DNA of 64,000 nucleotides from Bacillota bacterium. GTDB taxonomy: Bacteria; Bacillota; Bacilli; Paenibacillales; NBRC-103111. The position numbers and the translations under genes were made by a program. The stretch is from assembly GCA_023386955.1 (NCBI GenBank), contig JAEWIS010000017.1, forward strand, positions 78,314 to 142,313. The letters run 5' to 3'. Under the pieces are notes generated by a model. The model searched no databases, was not told the origin of the DNA, and saw only the letters and a list, made by a program, of their open reading frames with translations. Positions 1 through 8,893 of this stretch are shown piece by piece (position 1 is the first letter of the stretch; the number at the start of each line of letters is the position of its first letter).

Positions 1-407
1 CCCATTGGCACCCCAACGCCGATGAGATGGTATTTGTGATCTGCGGAGAGATTGTTGCCTCTGTGTTTAATCCCTTTACCCGGCGCCTCATGACCTGTAC
101 CCTGAAGCCCGGCCAGGTGATCCAGCTGCCCAAAGGCTGGTATCACTGGTTTGTTGCCGTGACCGACAACACCCATGTGCTCACTATATTCGATGTGCCT
201 ACCCCTGACGTGGTATTCGGTGCGGACTTCCTGAGCTGCACCCCTCCCGAGGTAATGAACCGCGCCTTCTGCATAAATCCGCAGGAATATGCCAAGACCG
301 TAGCTCCCATTCAGGATGCGCTGCTTTTAGGGCCGCCGCCCGGCTGCCTGCCGGTAGTCCAGGATCAGCAGCAGGGCTGCGAATTCCCCGGACCTGTGTT
401 CCGGTAA
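1..407 (+). CDS. Cupin-domain protein, 5' end outside the window
   Basis: The frame is already open at base 3 and reads HWHPNADEMVFVICGE, the first cupin motif (HxH followed by Glu and a Gly), so the ATG at 27 is internal and the true start lies left of the window. A second cupin block (LPKGWYHWF) follows near residue 50. This pattern fits the oxalate decarboxylase/germin type of metal-binding beta-barrel, with His and Glu as metal ligands. The C-terminal 50 residues are less conserved and Pro/Gln-rich near the end. The gene is followed by a strong hairpin at 431-470 and is convergent with the importer operon. Enzymatic activity cannot be told from the fragment. Confidence 0.75.
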   Translation, partial: HWHPNADEMVFVICGEIVASVFNPFTRRLMTCTLKPGQVIQLPKGWYHWFVAVTDNTHVLTIFDVPTPDVVFGADFLSCTPPEVMNRAFCINPQEYAKTVAPIQDALLLGPPPGCLPVVQDQQQGCEFPGPVFR

Positions 408-430
408 CCGCCCGGCCGTCCTGCGTCAAA

Positions 431-470
431 GAAAGAAGCCTGCCGAATTCGAAATCCGGCAGGCTTTCTT
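431..470. terminator. Bidirectional intrinsic terminator between cupin gene and importer operon
   Basis: Arms GCCTGCCG (438-445) and CGGCAGGC (457-464) are extended by AA/TT pairs, with T-rich sequence on the right and A-rich sequence on the left. It can therefore serve both convergent genes. Confidence 0.85.
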
Positions 471-484
471 ATTTTATCTACAGA

Positions 485-1558
485 TCAATGCTTAAATTGA
501 GTGGTCACCAGATCCGCTACCTTCACCTGATCCTTCTTCAGGGCACCGGCCGCTACCAAATCGTCCACCCACGGCTGGAGCAAGTCGGTGGACAGCTTCG
601 CATCCGTGTAGAAATAGTGGGTTGCATTCACCGGCTGGCCGATGTATTCCGCAGTCAGCTTCACGGATTCCTCCGTGTTGGCGTTGGCCCACTCCTGAGC
701 CTTCTCAATGGCGAGGACAAACCGTTGAACGGCTTCCGGATTCTCTTGAATGAACTTTTCGGAGAAGTAGTAGGTGGACACACCGGAAGCGGCGCCCAAG
801 CCTGTGTCATTGGAATCCGCCAGCAAGGCCAGCTTGCTGTCCGCAGCCAGCTTGTAGAACGGGGGATGAATGCCCGCAATGTCCAGGTTGCCCTGCTGCA
901 CCGCCTGAATCGCCGCCGTATCCGTATCGAAGGTCACGTATTGAATCTGGCTGGCATCAAGCCCGGCATGGCGGAAAATCTGGTTCAGAATAAAGGTATT
1001 GCAGCTGGGAGCAGTGCCGCTGACGGTGATTTTGCCGCCTTTTTTGGATTCCACAAATTCCTTCAGTGTTTTCCCCTCGAACTTGGAGCTCGCTACATAA
1101 CGCATGTGCCGGAATTTCGGGTCCACATTGGAAGGCGGGTCCACCTCCTTCAGGGTAACGGCCTTGATCTTCGCACCGCCTGCTACGAAGGTAGCCAATG
1201 CATTGGGAAGCGCCGTTCCGATATCATTAGTGCCGTTCAATATGGCAGGCAGCTTCTGGGCGGTGGTCAGCTCGCCGGTATATTGGATATTCAGCCCCTC
1301 GGCAGCGAAAAAGCCCTTCTTCTCCGCCACCACCCATGGGGTGGAGGAGCAATTCTTCTGGGTATCCACCTTCAGGGTGATCAATTCCTTGCCCGAAGCG
1401 GCGGCGGCAGGTGCACCGCTCTTCAGATCCTTTAGCCCCTCCGCTCCGGCGATGGAATCCTGGGTTCTGCCGTAATAAGCACCTACGCCTACTCCTCCGG
1501 CAATCACCAGGGCAATTCCTCCAATCAGAATAAACCGCTGTTTTTTTTGCAATGCCAT
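485..1558 (-). CDS. ABC transporter substrate-binding protein, SsuA/TauA/NMT1 type
   Basis: This 357-residue protein has a hydrophobic N-terminal segment (about residues 9-28) but no lipobox cysteine, so it is probably exported by or anchored through an uncleaved signal. The body has the layout of the NMT1/SsuA periplasmic-binding fold used for aliphatic sulfonates, taurine, nitrate or thiamine precursors: an early 'TPWVVAEKKGFFAAEGL' segment and a hinge near 'TVSGTAPSCNTF'. An AAGGAGG site lies about 9 nt before the ATG. It is the last gene of the minus-strand nitrogenase-like operon, after two permeases and an ATPase. From that context the ligand is inferred to be an organosulfur compound. 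The substrate is not readable from sequence, and nitrate or a pyrimidine would be alternatives. Confidence 0.85.
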   Translation of the reverse strand: MALQKKQRFILIGGIALVIAGGVGVGAYYGRTQDSIAGAEGLKDLKSGAPAAAASGKELITLKVDTQKNCSSTPWVVAEKKGFFAAEGLNIQYTGELTTAQKLPAILNGTNDIGTALPNALATFVAGGAKIKAVTLKEVDPPSNVDPKFRHMRYVASSKFEGKTLKEFVESKKGGKITVSGTAPSCNTFILNQIFRHAGLDASQIQYVTFDTDTAAIQAVQQGNLDIAGIHPPFYKLAADSKLALLADSNDTGLGAASGVSTYYFSEKFIQENPEAVQRFVLAIEKAQEWANANTEESVKLTAEYIGQPVNATHYFYTDAKLSTDLLQPWVDDLVAAGALKKDQVKVADLVTTQFKH

Positions 1559-1598
1559 ATTCTGTTCCTCCTTAAATTGAATAACATTGGTCCAAGCC

Positions 1599-2375
1599 TT
1601 ATCCGATCTCCACTGCTTCCTTCCACACCAAAAAATGCTTTTTCAGCCGGCCAAACACCAAGTTGATGATGATGGCAAGCAAGGTGATAAACAGGACTAC
1701 CCCATACATCAGCGGCAGGTCATACCGCACCGTAGCGTTGACATAGTACCAGCCCAGACCGGTGCTGGCTCCGATCACCTCTGAGGCGATAATCATAAAG
1801 AAGGAGATTTGGGCGGCCATTTCGATCCCCGTAAAAATATTAGGCAGCGTAAACGGAAGAATCACCTTAAAAAACAGCTCCTTCCGTGAGGCCCCCATAG
1901 ACCTGGCTGCCCGGACCAGCTGCGGATCCACACTTCTTGCTCCGGCAATGGTCTGGAACAGCAGGGGCCAGTTGGCCGCCCAGAAAATCACCGCTACCTT
2001 CTCCGCCGTTCCGATTCCGAAGAAAATCATAAAAATCGGGATGATAGCAAAGGGATTCAGCTTTTCACACATCCGCAGAAAGGGCAGGAGAAGCCGTTCG
2101 AAGCCTCTGAAGAAGGTCCCCAGCAAGAAGCCCAGCGGCACCGCGATGACAAAGGACAAGCCAAAGCCCAACCCCACCCGGCCTAAGCTCACTCCCATCT
2201 GCTTAAAAAGTGTATCTGACACGGCGGAATGGTAGAGGGAGCGGATGGCCAGGGACGGAGAGGAAATCACCCCTTCCGGGACGATTCCCGCCCCGATTTC
2301 CCACAGGACAAAAAAGAGCAAAATCGGGATGCTGCCATACGCCGCTTTCCGCAGCCCTCGTTGAAACCTGTTCAT
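1599..2375 (-). CDS. ABC transporter permease, SsuC/TauC family (second of two)
   Basis: The protein has 258 residues with about six hydrophobic spans and the BPD_transp_1 EAA loop 'ARSMGASRKELFFKVILP', which docks with the ATPase. It lies 40 nt upstream of the binding-protein gene and 49 nt downstream of another, clearly different permease of the same family. One ATPase with two distinct permeases suggests a heterodimeric membrane channel, whereas classic SsuC or TauC works as a homodimer. It starts at an ATG after an AGGAGG about 12 nt away. The transported molecule is unknown; a sulfonate-like or thioether compound is inferred from the neighbouring cysteine synthase and nitrogenase-like genes. 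Confidence 0.88.
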   Translation of the reverse strand: MNRFQRGLRKAAYGSIPILLFFVLWEIGAGIVPEGVISSPSLAIRSLYHSAVSDTLFKQMGVSLGRVGLGFGLSFVIAVPLGFLLGTFFRGFERLLLPFLRMCEKLNPFAIIPIFMIFFGIGTAEKVAVIFWAANWPLLFQTIAGARSVDPQLVRAARSMGASRKELFFKVILPFTLPNIFTGIEMAAQISFFMIIASEVIGASTGLGWYYVNATVRYDLPLMYGVVLFITLLAIIINLVFGRLKKHFLVWKEAVEIG

Positions 2376-2424
2376 ATTCGCGTACGACCTCCTCCCCGTA
2401 AATGGTCAAAATGGTTGAGCTCCG

Positions 2425-3210
2425 TCAGGCATGTCTGCCCTCTGGCGTCTCCTTCCAGTCCACAATGCTTTTCTCCAGCGCCTCCAGCAGCACATTCAGA
2501 AGCAGCCCTACCCCCGCCACCAGAATAGCTCCCAAATAAATCCGGGGCACAAAGCCCATGCTCTGGGCATTATGAATCAGCCAGCCCAGACCGGAGTCGG
2601 CTCCCATACTCTCCGCGCCGATTAGCATCAGGAAGCTCATGGTCAGGCCGCTGCGGATGCCGGTCATAATAGCCGGGAAGGCGGCAGGCAGCACCACCTT
2701 GAAAAAGATGGTCACCGGACCGGCGCTCATAGCCTTGGCGCAGCGCACCAGAAGCGGGTCCACATTCTGAATGCCTGCCATGGTGGTAAAGAGAATCGGC
2801 CAGAAGGAGGACCAGAAGATAACCGTATAAATCCCACCTTCACCCACGCCGGCTATCACAACAAAAATAGGAAACAAGATAAACGGGGGAATCTGTGACA
2901 GAAATACCGTCAGAGGTTTAAGGAACCGGGCCACAGCCGGCAGCGCGCCTGCCAGAATAAAGCCTACAGGCAAAGCCAACGCGGCAGCCAGCAGAAATCC
3001 GATGAACACCCGCTTGAGGCTAACGGAGATGTATACAATAATTTTGATCACGGTCATATCCAAACCTACCCGTATCACCTCGGAGAAGGGCGGGACAAAA
3101 ACCGGGCTAACCCATCCCAACCGGGGAGCAAGCTCCCAAATCAGGAGAAGCAGCAAAAACAAGTACCAGCTTAAGAGCTTGTTGTGAACCACATTCAGTG
3201 TTCGACCCAT
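2425..3210 (-). CDS. ABC transporter permease, SsuC/TauC family (first of two)
   Basis: This 261-residue integral membrane protein has about six spans and the cytoplasmic EAA motif 'CAKAMSAGPVTIFFKVVLPAA'-like loop near residues 155-175. It is only moderately similar to the permease that follows it, so the pair looks like an ancient duplication rather than a recent one. The start ATG is preceded by AAGGAGG at 7 nt. The gene follows the ATPase by 12 nt and is certainly in the same transcript. It is expected to form the channel with the second permease, the ATPase and the terminal binding protein. The family (taurine/sulfonate/nitrate importers) is secure; the substrate is not. Confidence 0.88.
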   Translation of the reverse strand: MGRTLNVVHNKLLSWYLFLLLLLIWELAPRLGWVSPVFVPPFSEVIRVGLDMTVIKIIVYISVSLKRVFIGFLLAAALALPVGFILAGALPAVARFLKPLTVFLSQIPPFILFPIFVVIAGVGEGGIYTVIFWSSFWPILFTTMAGIQNVDPLLVRCAKAMSAGPVTIFFKVVLPAAFPAIMTGIRSGLTMSFLMLIGAESMGADSGLGWLIHNAQSMGFVPRIYLGAILVAGVGLLLNVLLEALEKSIVDWKETPEGRHA

Positions 3211-3222
3211 GGCAGAGCCTCC

Positions 3223-4098
3223 TTATAAGACAGCAGAAGCGGAAATCTGCTCCTCCAAATGGATGTCCTGTGCCGCGCGCGGAGTCTCTTCCACAGGCGG
3301 CAGCTGCTCCTCCTGGCTTTGGAGAAGCTCCCAAATCCGGTACCGGACCAGGCTGAAATCCGTGGTGGACAGCACATCCCCAACCCGTCTCGGGCGGGGC
3401 AGTCCCACCTTCACAATCTCCTTTACACTGCCGGGATTGGCTGACATCACCGCCACCCGGTCGGCCAGCGCCACCGCCTCATCGATGCTGTGGGTGACGA
3501 AGATAATGGTTTTCCGGGTTTCCTCCCAAATCCGCAGCAGCTCATCCTGCAGGGTTTCCCGGGTTTGGGCGTCCACAGCGGCGAAGGGTTCATCCATCAA
3601 GAGCACCTCGGGATCGTAGGCCAACGCCCGGGCGATGGCCACCCGCTGCTTCATGCCCCCCGACAGCTCATAGGGATAACGGTCCGCAAAGCCGGACAGA
3701 TTCACCAGCTTGAGGAAGCGTTCGCTGATTTCCTGGCGGTCCTTCTTGGGAACCCCCTTTACCTCCAAGCCAAATTCCACATTATGCCTCACTGTACGCC
3801 AGGGGAACAGGGCATAACCCTGCATGACAATCCCCCGGTCCAAAGCGGGTTTGGTGATTTTTTTGCCATCGATGAACAGCTCACCGGAGGTGGGCAGCGC
3901 CAGACCGGCGATCAGATCCAAGAGTGTGGATTTACCGCAGCCGCTGGGACCCACAATAGTAAGAAACTCTCCCTTATTCACCGTCAGACTAACATTCTGG
4001 AGAGCGGAGAAAATCTGTTCCTCCCCACTGGCATTACGCTTAATCTGGTAGTCCCGGTTGACGTTCCGGATTTCGATTCTTGCCGGTGAATCAGCCAT
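3223..4098 (-). CDS. ABC transporter ATP-binding protein, SsuB/TauB type
   Basis: The 291-residue ATPase has Walker A GPSGCGKST, a Q-loop, signature LSGGMKQR, Walker B LLMDEPFAAVD and the H-loop histidine in FVTHSIDEA. The frame is open much further upstream, but the start is placed at the ATG in ATGGCTGA, which overlaps the NifD-like gene's stop by 8 nt and has GGAGGTG 7 nt before it. The extra N-terminal codons have no protein-like character. The C-terminal tail of about 50 residues after the nucleotide-binding domain is typical of the nitrate/sulfonate subfamily. The overlap implies translational coupling between the reductase subunit and the importer, which argues that both serve the same compound. 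Confidence 0.9.
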   Translation of the reverse strand: MADSPARIEIRNVNRDYQIKRNASGEEQIFSALQNVSLTVNKGEFLTIVGPSGCGKSTLLDLIAGLALPTSGELFIDGKKITKPALDRGIVMQGYALFPWRTVRHNVEFGLEVKGVPKKDRQEISERFLKLVNLSGFADRYPYELSGGMKQRVAIARALAYDPEVLLMDEPFAAVDAQTRETLQDELLRIWEETRKTIIFVTHSIDEAVALADRVAVMSANPGSVKEIVKVGLPRPRRVGDVLSTTDFSLVRYRIWELLQSQEEQLPPVEETPRAAQDIHLEEQISASAVL

Positions 4099-5650
4099 TG
4101 GCCACCACCTCCGCTTCATGTTCTTCAAGGGCAGAATGGTCAATGTAGCGAAACGGGTCCTCGCTGTACCAGGATTCCCGGTACGGGAGTTTGGTATTGC
4201 CGCCCAAATTGCGGTTAAAGGAGGAGTTGCGCATAATCCGGGCCACCCGGGTGGCCACCTCGAATACCCCCTGGTACCCAAGATAATCATTGCTTTGACC
4301 GAATAGGGGGAAGATGGAGAAGCCCTGCTTGGAGGCGGAGCCATTGCCCCCCAGATGGCCTACATACAGATCCGGCTGGATACGGCGCAGCAGGTTGGCC
4401 TGCTCGAACAGCTGCCCCGCGCCTATATTGAACACCTTGTCGTCCACACCCGGCACATCCTGCAGGAAATCATCCAACAGCGCCTCGCCGTATTTGTCAA
4501 AATGATAGCCCCGCAAACCCACCACTTCCATCCCCAAATTGTACAGGAGCTCCGCAGTGGTCATAATCCGGATTTCGCCGCCGGTGACAAACACTTTTTT
4601 GCCCTGCAGCTGCCTGCGGTATGGCTCCAGCGCCTGGTTCAGCTCACGGTTCTCCGATTCGATGAACCTCTCCGCCTGCTCCTCGATACCGAAGTAAGCG
4701 GCGATATCGCGGATCCACTTGTTGGTATTTGTAATGCCGATGGGAATGGTCCGCATGACATAGGGAATGCCGTATTTGCTCTGGAAGTGCTCCACGAAAT
4801 AGTCGTCATGGGTGGCGCAAATGCTGACGTTGAGAGCCGCCTCATAAGAGTAGGTGAAATCGTCGGGATGAGAGAAGCAGGGCAGCACCCGCACCTCCAA
4901 ATCCAGGGCGTTCAGAATGCGGATCAGCTCCACCTCGTCCACCCGGCTCATGGAGCCCACATTCAGCAGATTAACAGTCCGGCTGATGCGCGCCTGGCGT
5001 TTGGCCTCCTCCAGCGGATCCTCCGGCAGCACACGCTTATCCCTGGCTTTGTCCTCCCCTACGAGATTCCGCAGAATTCCGTGATACACGGCATCATAGG
5101 CCGTCGCTTGAATCCGGGTTTTGAAGCCCTCGCAATGGATGGGAACAATCCGGGCATTCACCTGCGTCTGGAGATCATCCAGAATGCTGTCGATGTCGTC
5201 GCCGATCAAAGCAGGTACACAGGCATTCATCACGATAATGGCCTCCGGACGGAATTCCTGCTCTGCCTTCAGCACCGCTTGGCGCAGCTTTTTCTCGCCG
5301 CCCTGAATCACGTCCACCTGGTCCAGATTGGTGTTGATCCAGCGCAAGCCCCGGGCGGAGGCGCTGCGCAGCTGCTGGAATACCTTGTTGATGCCCGCCA
5401 TCTGCAGCATATTGGCACCGCAGCCTACCGGGCTGTGCACCACCACCACCGAATCCCGCATGGAGGCAACCATCCCCAGGCTGAGACTCAGCTGGCAGCC
5501 CTGGGTTTGGGAAAAGGTACGTTTGGTATTAAACAGGCAGCTGCCCTTCTTGGATTGGCCGGACAGATCGCAGCAGGAGCCGCCGTAGGCGCCGCAGGCC
5601 GCCAGCCGGTCCTCCCGGACGGGGGCCGCTTTATTCTTCAAATAATCCAT
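4091..5650 (-). CDS. NifD-like (alpha) subunit of a nitrogenase-like reductase
   Basis: This 519-residue oxidoreductase belongs to the nitrogenase component 1 family. Cys52, Cys77 (SPVGCGA) and Cys144 (NACVPALIGDD) have the spacing of the P-cluster ligands of Azotobacter NifD (C62, C88, C154). Cys278 (SICATHDDYF, followed by KYGIP) matches the FeMo-cofactor ligand C275. Where His442 is expected the sequence reads PLFGQSNDYLGYQG, with no histidine; His432 is the nearest. The CEGF segment aligns so that Gln191 is kept (Gln181) but catalytic His195 becomes Tyr185. Four extra cysteines (19, 26, 27, 38) sit in the N-terminus. The protein is therefore a nitrogenase-like enzyme with a metal cofactor but not an N2-type active site. 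Methylthio-alkane reductase (MarD) is the closest known functional idea; this is inference. Confidence 0.88.
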   Translation of the reverse strand: MDYLKNKAAPVREDRLAACGAYGGSCCDLSGQSKKGSCLFNTKRTFSQTQGCQLSLSLGMVASMRDSVVVVHSPVGCGANMLQMAGINKVFQQLRSASARGLRWINTNLDQVDVIQGGEKKLRQAVLKAEQEFRPEAIIVMNACVPALIGDDIDSILDDLQTQVNARIVPIHCEGFKTRIQATAYDAVYHGILRNLVGEDKARDKRVLPEDPLEEAKRQARISRTVNLLNVGSMSRVDEVELIRILNALDLEVRVLPCFSHPDDFTYSYEAALNVSICATHDDYFVEHFQSKYGIPYVMRTIPIGITNTNKWIRDIAAYFGIEEQAERFIESENRELNQALEPYRRQLQGKKVFVTGGEIRIMTTAELLYNLGMEVVGLRGYHFDKYGEALLDDFLQDVPGVDDKVFNIGAGQLFEQANLLRRIQPDLYVGHLGGNGSASKQGFSIFPLFGQSNDYLGYQGVFEVATRVARIMRNSSFNRNLGGNTKLPYRESWYSEDPFRYIDHSALEEHEAEVVANG

Positions 5651-5688
5651 GTGTATCCCTCCAGATTAAGATTGCCCGAAAAAAGCTT

Positions 5689-7029
5689 CTACCGGTGGCT
5701 GACCAGCAGGGTAATGGCGTCCTCGGCCAGGGTCAAACCTCCCTTATAGCCCGCATACGTCCGGTTCAGCACCACCCGGTTGGTAATGGGATAGCTGACT
5801 GCCAACAGCGGCACCTTAAACTGCTCCGCCGTGTCCCGTTCCATGACGCTTCCTGCAATAAAACCGGGCAGAAAACCATCGTAATACCGCTGCCCCTTGG
5901 ATTGGGGCCACCGGCGGTTAATATGCTTGGCTACGTTGGAGGCATCCGTATCGAAGACCACAGTGGGCTCCAGCCCGGAATGGTAATCCCGGAAGCCTGC
6001 CCGAATATCGTCCTCCTCCTCCGGCAGAAGCGGGTCCGTCACAATGGCAAGCTCCGGCAGCCAGCCCAGATCATCCGCCAGGAACCGGGTTAAGGCTTGG
6101 GCATAGTTGGCATCGCCCACCACCGTGGCATAACGCTGGAAGTCCAGGTCATTGTAGGAATCGGACAGCCGCTGCAAAAAGTCATAATAATATTTGCGCT
6201 CTCCGGCGATAACCTGCTCCACCTGCTCGGCCGGCACCCCAGCTGCCTCACCCACTTTACGGAGGAAAGCGGAGGTGGCATGGTCGCCAATGGGGAATTC
6301 CGCCGTCAGCCAAGGCACATCATGAACCTCCTGGAAGGTTTGGGCCGCCTCCTGGCCGTATACCCGGGACAGCACAATATTCAAGGAAGCCGAAGCGGCA
6401 TAACGGAGATTGTCCATGGTTTCCCCGGTGCCGAAGAAGGTGTTGACCGTTAGACCCAGCTTTTCCAATAGCTCCTTCAGGGTATCGATATTGCCTTTCC
6501 AGAAGACATCCTGCAGGGGCACAATCCCGAACAGATTCACAGTTCCGGCTTTTTTCACCGGCGCGGGCTCCGTAAAATCCCGGAACAGGGCCGAAAGCAC
6601 ATAATCGTAGCCCTTGTAGGAATTCCCCTTGAAGCTGGTGGTTTCCGTTCCCACCACCGGATGCTCGCCGCCACGGAATTGCTTGACCACCTGGTTCACA
6701 TCGTCGCCAATCATCTCCACCATGCAGCCGGTCACCACAAAATATAAATCTCCGTCCATGATACGGATGGTATTCTCAATCTGCTCCGCCAGCCGTTCCT
6801 CGCCGCCGAACACAATATCCCGCTCCGCTACATTGGAGCTGGGCAGAGTTTGGCCGCCGCAATAGCTGCCGCCGTGGTAGCCCGACGCTCCGGATAAGGC
6901 ACCGGCCAGATTGCCGCCGCAGCCGGGAGAGGTGTGCAGTATGGGGATCGCCCGGGGAAGGGCCTGGACCGTGCCGATGGCTCCTCCCAGTGCACAGGTA
7001 AACCGGGGTCTTTCAATAACTTTGCTCAT
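5689..7029 (-). CDS. NifK-like (beta) subunit of a nitrogenase-like reductase
   Basis: The 446-residue protein has Cys12 (FTCALGGA), Cys37 (SPGCGGN) and Cys102 ([12 protein letters not shown]). The 25-residue step between the first two equals that of NifK Cys70 and Cys95, and the third motif matches NifK Cys153, so all P-cluster ligands on the beta side are present. It lacks the roughly 58-residue N-terminal extension of true NifK. '[15 protein letters not shown]' corresponds to the NifK segment after the third cysteine. The start ATG overlaps the cysK stop in ATGA, which implies coupled translation, and 38 nt separate it from the NifD-like gene. It is expected to form the alpha2-beta2 catalytic component and receive electrons from the NifH-like protein of the same operon. 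Confidence 0.88.
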   Translation of the reverse strand: MSKVIERPRFTCALGGAIGTVQALPRAIPILHTSPGCGGNLAGALSGASGYHGGSYCGGQTLPSSNVAERDIVFGGEERLAEQIENTIRIMDGDLYFVVTGCMVEMIGDDVNQVVKQFRGGEHPVVGTETTSFKGNSYKGYDYVLSALFRDFTEPAPVKKAGTVNLFGIVPLQDVFWKGNIDTLKELLEKLGLTVNTFFGTGETMDNLRYAASASLNIVLSRVYGQEAAQTFQEVHDVPWLTAEFPIGDHATSAFLRKVGEAAGVPAEQVEQVIAGERKYYYDFLQRLSDSYNDLDFQRYATVVGDANYAQALTRFLADDLGWLPELAIVTDPLLPEEEDDIRAGFRDYHSGLEPTVVFDTDASNVAKHINRRWPQSKGQRYYDGFLPGFIAGSVMERDTAEQFKVPLLAVSYPITNRVVLNRTYAGYKGGLTLAEDAITLLVSHR

Positions 7030-7973
7030 TTCTGGTTAACCTCCTCCTGAAACAACACGGTTGACAGATAACGTTCCCCCGTATCCGGCAGCAGTGCCAC
7101 AATGGTTTTGCCTCTGTTTTCCGGGCGTTTCGCCAGCTGGGCTGCGGCGAACACAGCCGCACCCGAGGAGATGCCTACCAGCAGCCCCTCATACTTGGCC
7201 AGCTCCCGGGCGGTTTCCAGCGCTTCATCATTCTTCACTTTATAGATTTCGTCCAGTACATCCAGATTCAGAATCCCCGGCACAAATCCAGCCCCGATGC
7301 CTTGAATCTTATGGGGGCCGGAGGCGCCGCCGGACAGGACGGGCGAGTCATACGGCTCGATGGCGACGATCTGGATATCGGAGCGGCGGGATTTCAGCAC
7401 CTCTCCCACACCCGTTACCGTTCCGCCTGTACCCACCCCGCCCACAAAGATATCCACCTTGCCGTCCGTATCCCGCCAAATTTCCTCTGCGGTGGTTTTG
7501 CGGTGGATGGCCGGATTGGCCGGATTGTTAAATTGCTGCGGCACATAGGAGTTGGGTGTTTGCGCCGCAAGCTCCTCCGCCCGCCGCACAGCCCCCTTCA
7601 TCCCCTCCGGGCCGGGGGTTAGCACCAGCTCCGCACCCAGCGCCTTAAGCAGGTTGCGGCGTTCCACGCTCATAGTTTCCGGCATGGTCAGGATCAGCCG
7701 GTATCCCCGGGAGGCGGCCACAAAAGCCAGACCAATGCCGGTATTGCCGCTGGTGGGTTCGATAATCACCGTATCCTTCCCAAGCAGCCCCTTCTCCTCC
7801 GCATCCTTAATCATGGCATAGCCGATCCGGTCCTTGACGCTCCCCGCCGGATTAAAATATTCCAGCTTGGCGACAAGGGAGGCGGGCAGCCGTTTGGTGC
7901 TGCCGAACCGGCCCAGCTCAAGCAGCGGGGTATTGCCGATCAGATCGGTCAAGCTTCTGGCAATTTTGCTCAT
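7026..7973 (-). CDS. cysK: Cysteine synthase A (O-acetylserine sulfhydrylase)
   Basis: This 315-residue PLP enzyme makes cysteine from O-acetylserine and sulfide. The PLP lysine is Lys47 in NPAGSVKDR, the phosphate loop GVGTGGT and the substrate loop PTSGNTG are intact, and the length is normal. It is embedded between the NifH-like and NifK-like genes and overlaps the NifK-like start by 4 nt. Chromosomal cysK genes usually stand elsewhere, so its place here implies that the nitrogenase-like system yields sulfide, or another small thiol nucleophile, for direct assimilation. A paralogue elsewhere in the genome is likely. A specialised acceptor or thiol preference is possible but not visible. 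Confidence 0.92.
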   Translation of the reverse strand: MSKIARSLTDLIGNTPLLELGRFGSTKRLPASLVAKLEYFNPAGSVKDRIGYAMIKDAEEKGLLGKDTVIIEPTSGNTGIGLAFVAASRGYRLILTMPETMSVERRNLLKALGAELVLTPGPEGMKGAVRRAEELAAQTPNSYVPQQFNNPANPAIHRKTTAEEIWRDTDGKVDIFVGGVGTGGTVTGVGEVLKSRRSDIQIVAIEPYDSPVLSGGASGPHKIQGIGAGFVPGILNLDVLDEIYKVKNDEALETARELAKYEGLLVGISSGAAVFAAAQLAKRPENRGKTIVALLPDTGERYLSTVLFQEEVNQK

Positions 7974-7994
7974 GGGTATTACTCCTCTCGTATC

Positions 7995-8873
7995 TTATAA
8001 ATTCCCTACCGCTTGGGGATTAAGAACGCCGTTTTCCAGCTCCACCAGCTGTTTTCCCCACTTGGCCGCCCACTCCCGCAGCTCACTGACCTCCAGAGGC
8101 GCAGGCACCTTGGATACCTCATGCTCATCAATCTTCCGGGCCAGCTCCTTGTAAATCTTGGCCTGCTGGGAGTCCGGCGCCGCCTCAATGGTGGTTTTGC
8201 CCTGCAGCTCGCTTTGGGTGACGGTTACCGAACGGGGCACATATTCCACCACCTGGGTTTGGGTTTTGGCCACAAAATCATCAATAATATCCTTGGAATA
8301 CGGAGCATTGATGGAGTTGGCGATAACGCCGCCCAGCAGCGCGCCACCCGCTTTGGAATATTTGTGAATCCCCTTGAACAGATTGTTGGCGGCATACACG
8401 GCCATAAAGTCGGCGGAGGAAACGGTGAACACATGCTCCGCAATCCCTTCACGGACAGGAACGGCAAAACCGCCGCAAACCACATCACCTAATACGTCAT
8501 AAATCACGTAATCCAGATCCAGCTCCTCAAACACCTTCTGCTGCTTAAACAGCTCCACGGCGGTAATGATCCCTCTGCCTGCGCAGCCTACACCTGGAGC
8601 GGGTCCTCCTGCCTCTACGCAATAAATTCCGTTAAAACCCTTGAAAATAACGTCATGGGCTTTTATTTTCGTTCTTTCCCGGAGCGTATCCAACACAGTC
8701 GGGATATAGTCGCCCCCCCGCAGGGTATTGGTGGAGTCACTTTTGGGGTCGCAGCCGAATTGCATGACCTTATAACCCGCCACCGACAAGGCAGCGCTGA
8801 TATTGGAGGTTGTTGTGGATTTGCCGATTCCGCCTTTCCCGTAAATTGCGATCTGCTTCAGTTTTTTTGCCAT
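7995..8873 (-). CDS. NifH-like Fe protein (electron donor ATPase)
   Basis: This NifH/BchL-family protein has 292 residues from the ATG, which has GGGAG 8 nt upstream; a GTG three codons earlier is possible. The P-loop GKGGIGKST is near residues 12-20. The cysteines that bridge the [4Fe-4S] cluster between subunits are Cys97 (GVGCAGRG) and Cys133 (DVVCGGFA), essentially the same positions as in Azotobacter NifH (97, 132). The switch motif YDVLGDV is kept. It should deliver electrons to the NifDK-like component with ATP hydrolysis. Immediate neighbours are cysK (21 nt downstream) and the NifX-like gene (20 nt upstream). Group IV/VI nitrogenase-like proteins share these features, so NifH motifs alone do not show N2 fixation. 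Confidence 0.9.
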   Translation of the reverse strand: MAKKLKQIAIYGKGGIGKSTTTSNISAALSVAGYKVMQFGCDPKSDSTNTLRGGDYIPTVLDTLRERTKIKAHDVIFKGFNGIYCVEAGGPAPGVGCAGRGIITAVELFKQQKVFEELDLDYVIYDVLGDVVCGGFAVPVREGIAEHVFTVSSADFMAVYAANNLFKGIHKYSKAGGALLGGVIANSINAPYSKDIIDDFVAKTQTQVVEYVPRSVTVTQSELQGKTTIEAAPDSQQAKIYKELARKIDEHEVSKVPAPLEVSELREWAAKWGKQLVELENGVLNPQAVGNL

Positions 8874-8893
8874 TGCCGCCACTCCCTGTTGGT

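Noticed and set aside
4355..5749. 464-codon open frame on the + strand
   Set aside because: It is antisense to the NifD-like gene, whose cysteine motifs prove the minus frame.
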